A stretch of 64,000 bases of DNA from Mitsuaria sp. 7 (lineage in GTDB: Bacteria > Pseudomonadota > Gammaproteobacteria > Burkholderiales > Burkholderiaceae_C). The position numbers and the translations under genes are program-made. Of the stretch, positions 16,681 to 25,252 are shown piece after piece; within the stretch, counting starts at the first letter, position 1; every line of letters starts with the position of its first letter. The notes under the pieces were generated by a model that saw only the letters and a list, made by a program, of their open reading frames with translations, made no database searches and was not told the DNA's origin. Where the stretch lies: positions 1 through 64,000 of the forward strand of contig NZ_CP011515.1 of the NCBI RefSeq assembly GCF_001653795.1. The letters run 5' to 3'.

Positions 16681-16724
16681 CCCTCTCCCGCTTGCGGGAG
16701 AGGGCAGGGGTGAGGGCCAGCGGC
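16681..16724 (+). repeat. REP-like palindromic repeat, copy 3
   Basis: Identical core and tail to copy 1. It begins 11 bp after the cyclase stop and is preceded by TCTTGCT, as at copy 2. Confidence 0.85.
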
Positions 16725-16818
16725 CTCGGCAGTCAGCGGGAAGAAGGGGCATGCCCCGCTGGAAAGCGCCGCCGCCAAGCCTCATCATGGCGACTCCTTT
16801 GGCAAAGGGGAGATTCAA

Positions 16819-18375
16819 ATGAACATCGGCACCTGGCGTCTATCCACGCAGTTGACCGTGTCCTTCGTGATGCTGGTGGCGCTGTGCGCGCTGGTCGGCG
16901 GCATGGGACTGCTGCAACTGAACCGCGTGCATGACAGCACGAACGAGATCGCCGAGGACTGGCTGCCCAGCATCCAGAGCATGGCGGCGATCCGGGTGAA
17001 GGCCAACCAGATCCGGCGCATGGAGCCGGATCACCTGCTGTCCGAGGACAGGCAGGAGATGGCGCAGATCGAGCGCAACATCGCGCACGCCCGGCAGGAA
17101 CTCGCCGCGGCGGAGAAGGCCTACCAGCCCTTCATCACCAACGACGAGGAACGCAAGCTCTACGCGGAGGTCATCGCCGCGCGCGACACCTACTTCGCGG
17201 CGCAGGAGCGGCTGCTGCACCTCTCGCGCAACGACGACATGGACGCCGAGGCGAAGGCCTTCTTCCGCGCCGATTCGCGCAACAGCTTCAACACCTGGGT
17301 CAAGGCGATCGAGCGCAGCGCCGACTACAACGCGGCCGGCAGCGAGCAGTCGCGCCTGGACGCGGCGCAGAGCTATGCGGCCGGACACGGCTGGAGCCTG
17401 TCGCTGACGCTGGTGTCGGTGGCCGTGGCCATCGGGCTGGCCTTGCTGCTGCTGGGGCACGTGCGGCGGCAGCTCGGCGGTGATCCTGCGGAGGCGGCCC
17501 GGCTGGTGCGGCAGGTCGCGGCGGGCGATCTCACCGGCGAGATCCGCGTGCGGCCCGGCGACGACCGCAGCCTGATCGCGGCGCTCAAGGCGATGCAGAC
17601 GGGCCTGCGGCAGGTGGTCGGCGGCGTGCGCGAGGGCAGCGAGTCGGTGGCCAGCGCCAGCGGCCAGATCGCGATGGGCAACCACGACCTGAGCCAGCGC
17701 ACCGAGGAACAGGCCAGCGCGCTGGAGGAGACCGCGGCGACGATGACCGAACTCGGCGAGACGGTGCTGCAGACCTCCGAGAACGCGCAGCAGGCGGACC
17801 GGCTGGCGCGCTCGGCGAGCGAGGTGGCGCATCGCGGCGGCGCGGTGGTGACGCAGTTCGTGGAAACGATGCGCGGCATCGACGAGAGCAGCCGTCGCAT
17901 CGCCGACATCATCGGCACCATCGACGGGATCGCGTTCCAGACCAACATCCTGGCGCTGAACGCCGCCGTCGAAGCGGCGCGGGCGGGCGAGCACGGCAAA
18001 GGGTTCGCGGTCGTGGCGTCCGAGGTCCGCGCGCTGGCAGGACGCAGCGCGGAGGCGGCCAAGGAGATCAAGTCGCTGATCGCAGCCAGCGTGGAGCGCG
18101 TCGAGCAAGGCACCGGACTGGTCGAGCAGGCGGGCGCGACGATGGCGGAGATCGTCGCAGCGATCGGTCGCGTGACCGATGTCGTCGGCGAGATCAGCAG
18201 CGCGACGCGCGAGCAGTCGCAGGGCGTGAACCAGGTCGGCGAGGCGGTCAACCAGATGGACCAGGTGACGCAGCAGAACGCCGCGCTGGTGGAGGAATCC
18301 GCGGCAGCCGCGGAAAGCCTGCGCCAGCAGGCGCAGGCGCTGGTGGCGTCGGTGGCGCAGTTCAGGTTGGGGTGA
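16819..18375 (+). CDS. Methyl-accepting chemotaxis protein
   Basis: A 518-residue chemoreceptor. An N-terminal membrane span (about 10-30), a periplasmic four-helix ligand domain with the MCP_1 pattern, a second span (about 190-212) and a HAMP segment lead to the long signalling coiled coil. The highly conserved hairpin tip ([20 protein letters not shown]) is intact at about 373-395. No NWETF-like tether for CheR/CheB is present at the C-terminus. RBS AGGGGAG precedes the ATG. The ligand is unknown; no other che genes are nearby. Confidence 0.95.
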   Translation: MNIGTWRLSTQLTVSFVMLVALCALVGGMGLLQLNRVHDSTNEIAEDWLPSIQSMAAIRVKANQIRRMEPDHLLSEDRQEMAQIERNIAHARQELAAAEKAYQPFITNDEERKLYAEVIAARDTYFAAQERLLHLSRNDDMDAEAKAFFRADSRNSFNTWVKAIERSADYNAAGSEQSRLDAAQSYAAGHGWSLSLTLVSVAVAIGLALLLLGHVRRQLGGDPAEAARLVRQVAAGDLTGEIRVRPGDDRSLIAALKAMQTGLRQVVGGVREGSESVASASGQIAMGNHDLSQRTEEQASALEETAATMTELGETVLQTSENAQQADRLARSASEVAHRGGAVVTQFVETMRGIDESSRRIADIIGTIDGIAFQTNILALNAAVEAARAGEHGKGFAVVASEVRALAGRSAEAAKEIKSLIAASVERVEQGTGLVEQAGATMAEIVAAIGRVTDVVGEISSATREQSQGVNQVGEAVNQMDQVTQQNAALVEESAAAAESLRQQAQALVASVAQFRLG

Positions 18376-18414
18376 GACCGCCTGACCACGCTTGGCCAAG
18401 CGCGGGCTCTCCAC

Positions 18415-18450
18415 GGGGCATGGGGCCTCCCTCCGGGAACCCCAAGCCCC
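18415..18450. terminator. Imperfect hairpin between convergent genes
   Basis: GGGGC-A-TGGGG (18415-18425) pairs with CCCCA-A-GCCCC (18440-18450) across a 14-base loop. It lies between the chemoreceptor and the minus-strand oxidoreductase and probably terminates both transcripts. Confidence 0.45.
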
Positions 18451-18493
18451 ATTCCGGCCCCACCCACAACTCAGCGTGCGGGCCTGACACCTG

Positions 18494-19555
18494 TCACGAC
18501 GCAGCGATCGCCACCACGGCCTTGCCGACATGGCGACCGTCGAGCAGATCGATCAATCCCCGCGGCGCGAGCTCAAGTCCCTCGACGACATGCTCCAGCG
18601 CCTTGATCTCGCCGGCGGCAATCGCCTCATTCATCTCGCGTTGGAATGCCTTGAAACGAGCCATGTCCTCGCCGTAGTGATCCAGCACGATGAAGCCCTC
18701 CATGCGGACGCGTTTCTGGAGCACCGTCGCCAGCAATCGCGTCAGACGCCCCGGTTCAGCGCCAGCGCCAACCTCTTCGCGCGGTGATGCGCCCGCTTCG
18801 TTGTAGTGCGCGATGAAGCCGCATACCGGCACGCGCGCGCCGATGTTCAGCAGCGGCAGCACGGCGTCGAGCACCTCACCCCCGACGCTCTCGAAATACA
18901 CGTCGATCCCGTCCGGCGCCGCGGCGCGGAGCTTCTCGGCGAACTGCGGATCGCGGCGGTCGACCGCCGCATCGAAGCCGAAGGTGGTCATCAGGTGCCG
19001 GGTCTTGTCCGCGCCGCCCGCGATGCCGACGACGCGTGCGCCGGCCCGCTTCGCAAGCTGTCCCACCATCGCACCGACCGCGCCGGTCGCGGCGCCGACC
19101 ACCACCGTCTCTCCCGGGCGCGGGCGGCCGATCTCGGCGAGACCGACATGCGCGGTGAACCCGGGCATGCCCGCCGCGCCCAGCGCCAGCGAGGGTCGCG
19201 TCATGTCGCCCAACGCGACCAGGTCCTTGCCGTCGCTCAGCGCGTAGTCCTGCCAGCCCGCGTTGGACAGCACGAGGTCGCCGGCGCGGAAGTCCGCGTG
19301 GCGCGACTCGACCACGCGGCTCACCGTGCCGCCGACGATGAGGCCGCCGATCGGAATCGGCGGCGCATAGCCCGGGCCGACTTCCTCCATCAGGTTGCGC
19401 ATGTACGGGTCGAGCGACAGGTAGACGGTGCGGAGCAACACCTGACCCTCGGCAGGCGAGGGGGCCGGCACCGATTCCAGCCGGAAATCCTCCGGCACCG
19501 GGCGCCCGGTGGGCCGGGCGGCGAGCACGATGCGACGGTTGACGAGCGAGGTCAT
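18494..19555 (-). CDS. NADP-dependent MDR oxidoreductase (CurA-like)
   Basis: A 353-residue zinc-free medium-chain reductase of the NADP-dependent double-bond reductase group, which includes curcumin reductase CurA. The N-terminal part has the group's YLSLDPYMRN motif. The nucleotide-binding fold carries GAATGAVGAMVGQLAK and IAGGADKTRHL. It likely reduces alpha,beta-unsaturated carbonyls in the cytoplasm. The ATG at 19555 is used; another at 19561 is in frame. The MFS pump gene lies just upstream with a 26-bp gap, so the pair is probably one operon. Confidence 0.9.
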   Translation of the reverse strand: MTSLVNRRIVLAARPTGRPVPEDFRLESVPAPSPAEGQVLLRTVYLSLDPYMRNLMEEVGPGYAPPIPIGGLIVGGTVSRVVESRHADFRAGDLVLSNAGWQDYALSDGKDLVALGDMTRPSLALGAAGMPGFTAHVGLAEIGRPRPGETVVVGAATGAVGAMVGQLAKRAGARVVGIAGGADKTRHLMTTFGFDAAVDRRDPQFAEKLRAAAPDGIDVYFESVGGEVLDAVLPLLNIGARVPVCGFIAHYNEAGASPREEVGAGAEPGRLTRLLATVLQKRVRMEGFIVLDHYGEDMARFKAFQREMNEAIAAGEIKALEHVVEGLELAPRGLIDLLDGRHVGKAVVAIAAS

Positions 19556-19581
19556 GGGCATCCTTCCCGGTTGGGGGCGTC

Positions 19582-20793
19582 TCAGGTCTTCGCGACGCGC
19601 GGTCCGTGGCGCAGCGTCAGCAGCGTGCCCAGCGTGATGGCCGCCGCCGCGAAGGTCGGGCCGCCGAGCGCGCCGATGTGGTCCACCAGCATCCCGCCGC
19701 CGATGGCGCCGCTGGCGATGGCGATCTGGAAGGCGGCGACGAGCAGCCCGCCCGCGCCTTCGGCCTGGTCCGGCGCCGCGCGCACGATCCAGGTCTGGAA
19801 GCCGACCGGGAAGGCGCCGAAGGCGAAGCCCCACAGCACGACCGCCACCGCGGTGACCCAGGTGGAGCTGCCCGCCATCAGCAGCGCCGCCGCGAGGACC
19901 ACGATCAGCGAGCCGCCGGCGACGATGGCGCGCCGCTCGCTGCGCTCGGCGAGGAAGCCGCCGACCAGGTTGCCGAAGAAGCCGCCGATGCCGTAGCCCA
20001 GCAGGATCGCCGAGATCATCGAGACCGGCAGGTGGGTGATGTTCTCCATCAGCGGCCGGATGTAGGTGAAGCCGGCGAAGTGACCGGAGATGACGAGCAG
20101 CACCGCCAGCAGCGCGACGCGCACGCCGGGGCGGGTGAGCAGCTCACCCAGCACGCGCAGGTCGGGGTTGTCCTTCGGGGGCAGCTTGGGCAGGGTCAGG
20201 AGTTGCGAGGCCAGCGTGATCAGGCTGAGCACGCCCGCGGCGACGAAGGCACTGCGCCAGCCCCACATGTCGCCCATCCAGGCGCCGATCGGCGCCGCGC
20301 AGACGGTCGCGACGGAGACGCCAGCCAGGATGACCGACATGGCCCGCGCGAACAGGTGCATGGGCACCAGCCGCATCGCCAGCGCCGCCGCCATCGACCA
20401 GAAGCCGCCCAGCGCGACGCCCAGGATCACGCGCGCCGCGAGCAGCACGCCCAGGCTGGAGGCGGTGACGGCCATGACGTTGGACAGCAGCAGCAGGAGC
20501 GTCAGCGCGATCAGCACGAGGCGCCGGTCGAAGCGCTTGGTCAGCAAGGGGATGGACGGCGCGGCGACGGCGCCGACCAGCGCGGTCGCCGTGACGGTCT
20601 GGCCGGCGGCCCCGGCGCTGATGTTCAGGTCGGCGGCCATCGCGGTGAGCAGGCTCGCGGGCAGGAACTCCGCCGTCACCAGACCGAAGACCCCCACCGT
20701 GAGCGAGGCGATCGCCGCCCAATGGGCGGGTTCCTCCGCGGCGGCGGGCGGGGCGAGGGGGACGTCGAGGCAGTCGGTGCAGGTGGAAGACAC
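19582..20793 (-). CDS. MFS efflux transporter (AraJ/Bcr-like)
   Basis: A 403-residue major facilitator with 12 predicted spans, of the sugar/drug-proton antiporter type (GVFGLVTAEFLPASLL at the first span; an RFDRR-type loop after span two). It is probably an exporter of drugs or sugars. The start is a GTG at 20793; no ATG gives a full first span. It is divergent from the AraC-type regulator at 20871, which is the usual arrangement for a regulator controlling its neighbour, and is followed by a CurA-like reductase. Confidence 0.88.
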   Translation of the reverse strand: MSSTCTDCLDVPLAPPAAAEEPAHWAAIASLTVGVFGLVTAEFLPASLLTAMAADLNISAGAAGQTVTATALVGAVAAPSIPLLTKRFDRRLVLIALTLLLLLSNVMAVTASSLGVLLAARVILGVALGGFWSMAAALAMRLVPMHLFARAMSVILAGVSVATVCAAPIGAWMGDMWGWRSAFVAAGVLSLITLASQLLTLPKLPPKDNPDLRVLGELLTRPGVRVALLAVLLVISGHFAGFTYIRPLMENITHLPVSMISAILLGYGIGGFFGNLVGGFLAERSERRAIVAGGSLIVVLAAALLMAGSSTWVTAVAVVLWGFAFGAFPVGFQTWIVRAAPDQAEGAGGLLVAAFQIAIASGAIGGGMLVDHIGALGGPTFAAAAITLGTLLTLRHGPRVAKT

Positions 20794-20870
20794 GGCGGGA
20801 TAGGGAGACAGTGGGTATGGCTATCAGCTTATGGGTAGCATCCAGGCGTTTCCATGCCGGAAGAGCCGAA

Positions 20871-21944
20871 ATGCATGACGATTCCTCCAGAGCTCCCGTC
20901 GAGCCGCTGCCGCCGACTCCGTTGAAGCCCGCCGACCTGCTGACGCAGATCCTGCTGGGGCTGCGGCTGGAGGGCGTCGAGTACGGCCGCTGCCTGCTGC
21001 GCGCGCCGTGGGCGGTGGCCTTCCCGGCGCGCAAGGAGGCGCGTTTCCACTTCGTCGCGCGCGGCGCCGCGTGGTTGAAGACGCCGGGCAGCGACTGGGT
21101 CCAGCTCAATGCCGGCGACGCGGTCCTGTTGCCGCGTGGCAGTGCGCATGTGCTGGCGAGCGCGCCGGACCTGCCGGCGGTGGAGATCGACTCGATCGCG
21201 CGGCGCGCGGTGGCGGAGGACATCTACCTCGTCGGCGCCGAGGCCGTGGCCCTGGCCGGCGCGGGCGCCGGTACAGCGACTGCTGCTGATATTGCTGCTG
21301 CTGGAGCGGGTGTCGCGGCCGGGTCCGCGGAGGACCCGCCCGACGTCATGTTCTGCGGCGCGATGCGCTTCAACCTGGACCCGCTGCATCCGCTGCTGGC
21401 GATGATGCCGGACGCGATGCGCGCCAACGACCTGGCGCGCCGCGACCCGACCGTGCCGACGCTGCTGGAGGCGATGGAGCGGGAGGTGGCGCTGGACCGC
21501 ATCGGCGCCTGCGGCATCCTGGCGCGTCTGGCCGACGTGCTGGCCGCCACCATCATCCGCGCCTGGGTGGAATGCGCCTGCAACGACGCCAGCGGCTGGA
21601 TCGCCGCCGTGCAGTGCCCCGGCATCGGCAAGGTGATCGCCGCGATCCACAACGAGCCGGAACGCGACTGGAGCGTGCCCGAGCTGGCCGGCCTGATGGG
21701 CGCCTCGCGCTCGCGCTTCGCCGAGGCCTTCACCCGGACGGTCGGGGAGAGCCCGGCGAAATACGTCGCCAAGGTCAAGATGTTCCAGGCCCGCCGCTGG
21801 ATCGCGCACGAGGGCATGCGCGTCGCCGTCGCGGCGGACCGGCTGGGCTACGACTCCGAGGCCTCGTTCAGCCGCGCGTTCAAGCGCATCGTGGGCCAGC
21901 CGCCCGGGGCGCTGCGGCGCTCGGCCGCGCAGCCCGCTGGCTGA
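20871..21944 (+). CDS. AraC-family transcriptional regulator with cupin domain
   Basis: A 357-residue regulator. Residues about 30-130 form a cupin-type ligand domain (ARFHFVARGAAWLK, VLLPRGSAH). An alanine/glycine-rich insert of about 25 residues follows (from VALAGAGAG), encoded by less GC-rich codons than the rest. The C-terminal 100 residues are a double helix-turn-helix of the AraC type (WSVPELAGLMGASRSRFAEAF, shortened here; LGYDSEASFSRAFKR). The ATG at 20871 is preferred to an in-frame one at 20811 that lies nearly on the divergent MFS start. It likely controls the MFS/reductase operon. Confidence 0.88.
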   Translation: MHDDSSRAPVEPLPPTPLKPADLLTQILLGLRLEGVEYGRCLLRAPWAVAFPARKEARFHFVARGAAWLKTPGSDWVQLNAGDAVLLPRGSAHVLASAPDLPAVEIDSIARRAVAEDIYLVGAEAVALAGAGAGTATAADIAAAGAGVAAGSAEDPPDVMFCGAMRFNLDPLHPLLAMMPDAMRANDLARRDPTVPTLLEAMEREVALDRIGACGILARLADVLAATIIRAWVECACNDASGWIAAVQCPGIGKVIAAIHNEPERDWSVPELAGLMGASRSRFAEAFTRTVGESPAKYVAKVKMFQARRWIAHEGMRVAVAADRLGYDSEASFSRAFKRIVGQPPGALRRSAAQPAG

Positions 21945-22264
21945 CGCGCTGTTGGGTGCGCCGCCGGGCGCGCTGCGGGGTGCGCTGCCGAGTGCGCTGT
22001 CTGACGCACCTGACCCCATGAGGTCGTACGACCCGGGCTAACCCGGAGTCGGCGGGCTTTACACCCCCGGGTCGCGGGGATCCCCCATGGATGGTGGTGT
22101 ACGGGGCACGGCGTCCGCAAGTGCCGATGCCATCGGGGTTTCCTGCGACGTACCTCGAAATATCGTGACACTTGGCACAGCTTGTGCATCGTTTCCTCTG
22201 TTCAGCACCGCACCGAGCGTGGTTGTGCCGCGCGGGGTGTCCACACCTTTCAGGGGAACGTCCG
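21945..22264. other. 320-bp intergenic region ahead of the PEP-CTERM gene
   Basis: Begins with a run of GTGCGC/GTGCGCTG-like short direct repeats (21953-22005). It contains the sigma-54 promoter at 22173-22188 and a less GC-rich stretch just before it. No gene is evident. Confidence 0.6.
22173..22188 (+). promoter_or_regulatory. Sigma-54 (RpoN) -24/-12 promoter
   Basis: TGGCAC-AGCTT-GTGCA matches the sigma-54 consensus TGGCACG-N4-TTGCW, with GG (22174-22175) and GC (22186-22187) exactly 10 bases apart. It lies about 77 bp upstream of the PEP-CTERM start codon. RpoN together with the PrsK/PrsR two-component system is known to control PEP-CTERM genes in related bacteria, which fits. Confidence 0.75.
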
Positions 22265-22966
22265 ATGTTCACGCGAATCAAGCGCTTCAAGAGCCTCAAG
22301 AACACCTGGCTGCCGATCGCAGCCCTGGCCCTGGGCGCGGCGACGTCCGCGCAGGCGGCCGCCGTCTTCATCGAGGGCGGCACCGATGCCGGCGAGACCC
22401 TCGTCACGGCGAAGACCTTCCTGGGCAGCGGCCCCATCGACACGATCCGCGGCACGACCGACGGCGATGCCGATCTGTTCGCGATCTACCTGACGGCGGG
22501 CACGGCGTTCTCCGCCACGACCACCGCGTCGGGCATCGACTACAACTTCTTCGACACGGTGCTGTACCTGTTCGATGCCGCGGGCAAGGGCCTGATCGGC
22601 AACGACGACGACGGCGACGTGGGCGGCTCGCAATCCACGCTGAGCAACTACATCCCGACCGTGAGCGGCCTGTACTACCTGGCCATCACCGGCGCGGGCT
22701 ACACGCCGGTGAGCGGCGGTTCGGCGATCTTCCCGTCGCTGCTGGGCCAGGGCGGCAACGTCGCCGCCAACCCCGGCGCCGGTGCGCTGACGGGCTGGAA
22801 CAGCCTGACCAACGAGTTCGGCGACTACGAGATCCAGCTGGTGGGCGCGAGCGCCTCCGCAGCCTCCGACGTGCCCGAACCCGGCAGCCTGCTGCTGGCC
22901 GGCGCCGCCCTCGGTGTGGCCGGCCTGATCCGCCGCCGCAAGCCCGTCACCACCGCTCAAGCCTGA
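22265..22966 (+). CDS. PEP-CTERM sorting-signal protein
   Basis: A 233-residue exported protein. The signal peptide ends near TSAQA (about residue 31). The body resembles the DVUA0089/pre-peptidase beta-sandwich type (GDADLFAIYL, DTVLYLFDAAG, GLYYLAITG). The C-terminus is a textbook PEP-CTERM: VPEPGS at 203-208, a hydrophobic helix and RRRK. Exosortase should cleave it and hand it to the envelope or matrix. An exosortase (xrtB) lies 13 kb downstream, though exosortase B specificity for this tail is not certain. A sigma-54 promoter precedes it; the S8 peptidase gene follows after 14 bp. Confidence 0.93.
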   Translation: MFTRIKRFKSLKNTWLPIAALALGAATSAQAAAVFIEGGTDAGETLVTAKTFLGSGPIDTIRGTTDGDADLFAIYLTAGTAFSATTTASGIDYNFFDTVLYLFDAAGKGLIGNDDDGDVGGSQSTLSNYIPTVSGLYYLAITGAGYTPVSGGSAIFPSLLGQGGNVAANPGAGALTGWNSLTNEFGDYEIQLVGASASAASDVPEPGSLLLAGAALGVAGLIRRRKPVTTAQA

Positions 22967-22980
22967 GGAGCCGCTCCATC

Positions 22981-24912
22981 ATGACGACTTCCAATCGCAC
23001 CCGATTCGGCACCACCTTCCGTACCGCCCCGCGCCTGCGCGTCCTGACCGCGCTGCTGGCCCTGACCGCCTGCGGCGGCGCCTTTGCGCAGCACGCCAAG
23101 CTCGACGGCGCGCTGTCCGACATCGTCGACCAGCAGTCGCGCCGCCAGCTGCGCTCGCTGTCCGTCGAGGCCGATGAATTCAAGCCCTACGTCAAGTCGC
23201 TGTCCGACTCGGAGGGCCGCGTGCTGGTCGACCTCTACCTCGAGGCCGGTACCTCGATCGACGCCTTCAAGGCCCAGCTCGAGGCGTCCGGCGCGAAGGT
23301 GACCGGCGTCAACCGCCTGTTCAACAACGGCGCGATCTCGGCCTACGTGCCGACGTCCGCGCTGGCCGCGCTGTCCGTCACCGACGGCCTGCACCTCGCC
23401 AAGCTGACGCGCCGCCCGCACAAGAACGTGGGCCTGACCACCTCGCAAGGCACGCCGGTGCTGCGCAGCAACGTCGCCAACGCCGCCGGCTGGACCGGCG
23501 CGGGCATCACGGTCGGCGTGCTCTCGGACTCCTACGACGGATCGCCGCTGAGCTTCACCACGGTGCGCGCCGCCAACGACATCGCTTCCGGCGATCTGCG
23601 TCCGCCGAAGTGGGTCCTCGACATCGATGCCGATCCGAGCAACACGGACGAAGGCCGCGCGATGATGCAGATCGTGCAGGACGTGGCCCCGGGCGCGGAC
23701 CAGTGCTTCGCCACGGCGTTCGCCGGCGAGGCCGCCTTCGCCGACAACATCCGCCGGCTGCGCACGGAACCCGCTTGCCGCGCCGACGTGATCGTCGACG
23801 ACGTCTTCTACTACGACGAGCCGTTCTTCTCCGACGGCCAGGTCGCGCAGGCGGTCAACGACGTCGTCAACAGCACGACGCTGGCGGGCCGGCCGGTCTC
23901 GTACTTCTCGTCGGCGGGCAACCAGGGCTCGGCGGGCGGCGGCGGCGCGATCGACGTGCCGGTCGCGACCTTCTCGACCTCGCCGTCCAACCTGGGCAAC
24001 GTCAACCTGGCGTCGCTGAGCACCTGCACCAGCTCGCCCGGGTCGGGCAGCACGAAGGCCAACGTGGGCGGCGGCTTCCTGGACTTCGGCGGCGGCACCT
24101 ACGCGCTGCCGGTGACCTACAGCGGCGCGGGCTCCACGCTGCTGCTGCAGTGGGACGACCTGTTCTATCAAGGCAAGGTCACGACCGACCTGAACTTCTA
24201 CCTGATCAACGCGGCCGGCAACTGCGTGTTCACCTTCGCGACCAACAACATCGCGGCGGACTTCGGTGAGGAGATCGTCGGCCTGTCGGGCGGCGCCAGC
24301 GGCACGTACCGGATCATGGTCGGCCGCACCAGCGCGGGCACCAAGCTGGCCTCGCGCGTGCGCCTGGTCAACCTCGACGGCTGGGGCGGCGCGCCCTTCC
24401 AGGTGCGCAACGGCCCGACGACCTTCGGCCACAGCGCGGCGTCCGGCGCCAACAGCGTCGCGGCCTACCGCTACACCTACCCGGCGACGCAGCAGACTCC
24501 GTTCATCCCCGCGTTCGAGAGCTTCAGCAGCCCCGGCCCGGTGACGATCGCGTTCGACGCCGCGGGCAACCGCCTGGCCGTGCCCGAGACCCGCAAGAAG
24601 CCCGACATCGCCGCGCCGGACGGCGGCAACACGACCTTCTTCTATCCGAACTCGGACTACGAAGGCGACGGCTTCAACAACTTCTTCGGCACGAGCGCGG
24701 CCGCGCCGCACGCGGCGGGTGTCGCGGCGCTGATGCTGCAGAAGGCCGGCGGCCCCGGCTCGCTGACGCCCAAGCAGATCAAGAGCATCCTGCAGACGAC
24801 GCCGGCGGCGCGGGTGATCCCGTTCTCCGGCGGCGCGGCGGTCAAGGGCTGGAGCCTGTATGACGGCTTCGGTCTGATCGACGCGGTGAATGCGTTGAAC
24901 AAGCTGCCCTGA
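22981..24912 (+). CDS. Secreted S8-type serine peptidase with Glu in place of catalytic His
   Basis: A 643-residue exported subtilisin-fold protein. A signal peptide (ends near GGAFAQ, residue 37) and a propeptide-like region (40-150) precede the peptidase domain. D183 (VLSDSYDG), oxyanion N314 (SSAGNQG) and S572 (FGTSAAAPH) are present. The usual HGTHVA block reads TDEGRAMMQIV, so E224 occupies the histidine's place, as in a known S8 subgroup. Residues about 320-480 form an inserted beta domain. There is no PEP-CTERM tail. It is co-transcribed with the PEP-CTERM gene and may process it or matrix proteins. Confidence 0.85.
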   Translation: MTTSNRTRFGTTFRTAPRLRVLTALLALTACGGAFAQHAKLDGALSDIVDQQSRRQLRSLSVEADEFKPYVKSLSDSEGRVLVDLYLEAGTSIDAFKAQLEASGAKVTGVNRLFNNGAISAYVPTSALAALSVTDGLHLAKLTRRPHKNVGLTTSQGTPVLRSNVANAAGWTGAGITVGVLSDSYDGSPLSFTTVRAANDIASGDLRPPKWVLDIDADPSNTDEGRAMMQIVQDVAPGADQCFATAFAGEAAFADNIRRLRTEPACRADVIVDDVFYYDEPFFSDGQVAQAVNDVVNSTTLAGRPVSYFSSAGNQGSAGGGGAIDVPVATFSTSPSNLGNVNLASLSTCTSSPGSGSTKANVGGGFLDFGGGTYALPVTYSGAGSTLLLQWDDLFYQGKVTTDLNFYLINAAGNCVFTFATNNIAADFGEEIVGLSGGASGTYRIMVGRTSAGTKLASRVRLVNLDGWGGAPFQVRNGPTTFGHSAASGANSVAAYRYTYPATQQTPFIPAFESFSSPGPVTIAFDAAGNRLAVPETRKKPDIAAPDGGNTTFFYPNSDYEGDGFNNFFGTSAAAPHAAGVAALMLQKAGGPGSLTPKQIKSILQTTPAARVIPFSGGAAVKGWSLYDGFGLIDAVNALNKLP

Positions 24913-24924
24913 GCGTCCGCTGTC

Positions 24925-24989
24925 GACGTCCCGGTTCGTCCGGGACGTCTGAGGGCCTTCCAGGCCGCCGTCCGCAAGGTCGGCGGCCT
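24925..24989 (+). terminator. Two successive hairpins after the peptidase gene
   Basis: GACGTCCCGG-TTCGT-CCGGGACGTC (24925-24949) is a perfect 10-bp stem. AGGCCGCCG-N10-CGGCGGCCT (24962-24989) is a perfect 9-bp stem followed by TGTCGTTTGT, which looks like a rho-independent terminator for the PEP-CTERM/peptidase operon. Confidence 0.7.
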
Positions 24990-25252
24990 TGTCGTTTGTG
25001 CGGGGCAGGGCGCCCCGCAAGTCCTGACCCCGTGACGGCGCGCTGACACCGTTACCCCCTCTTACGAGCGCCTTGGCCCCATGCCTGGGATCGCGGCAGA
25101 ATCCGCGCGTTCACTCACGGGGAGGACGTCGTCAACGCGCCAAGACGCGTGACGATGGCGAGGTCGGAGCGATGGACTCATCGCGCCGGTCGCCGCTGCA
25201 TGTTGTTTCCTCCCACCGGGTGTCATTGCCGGCCACGGGCCGGGAGGAAACC
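24990..25252. other. Upstream region of the RHS genes
   Basis: About 260 bp after the terminator contain no gene I can support. GGGAGGAAA at 25241-25249 is the ribosome site of the first RHS gene. No promoter boxes were convincing. Confidence 0.5.
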
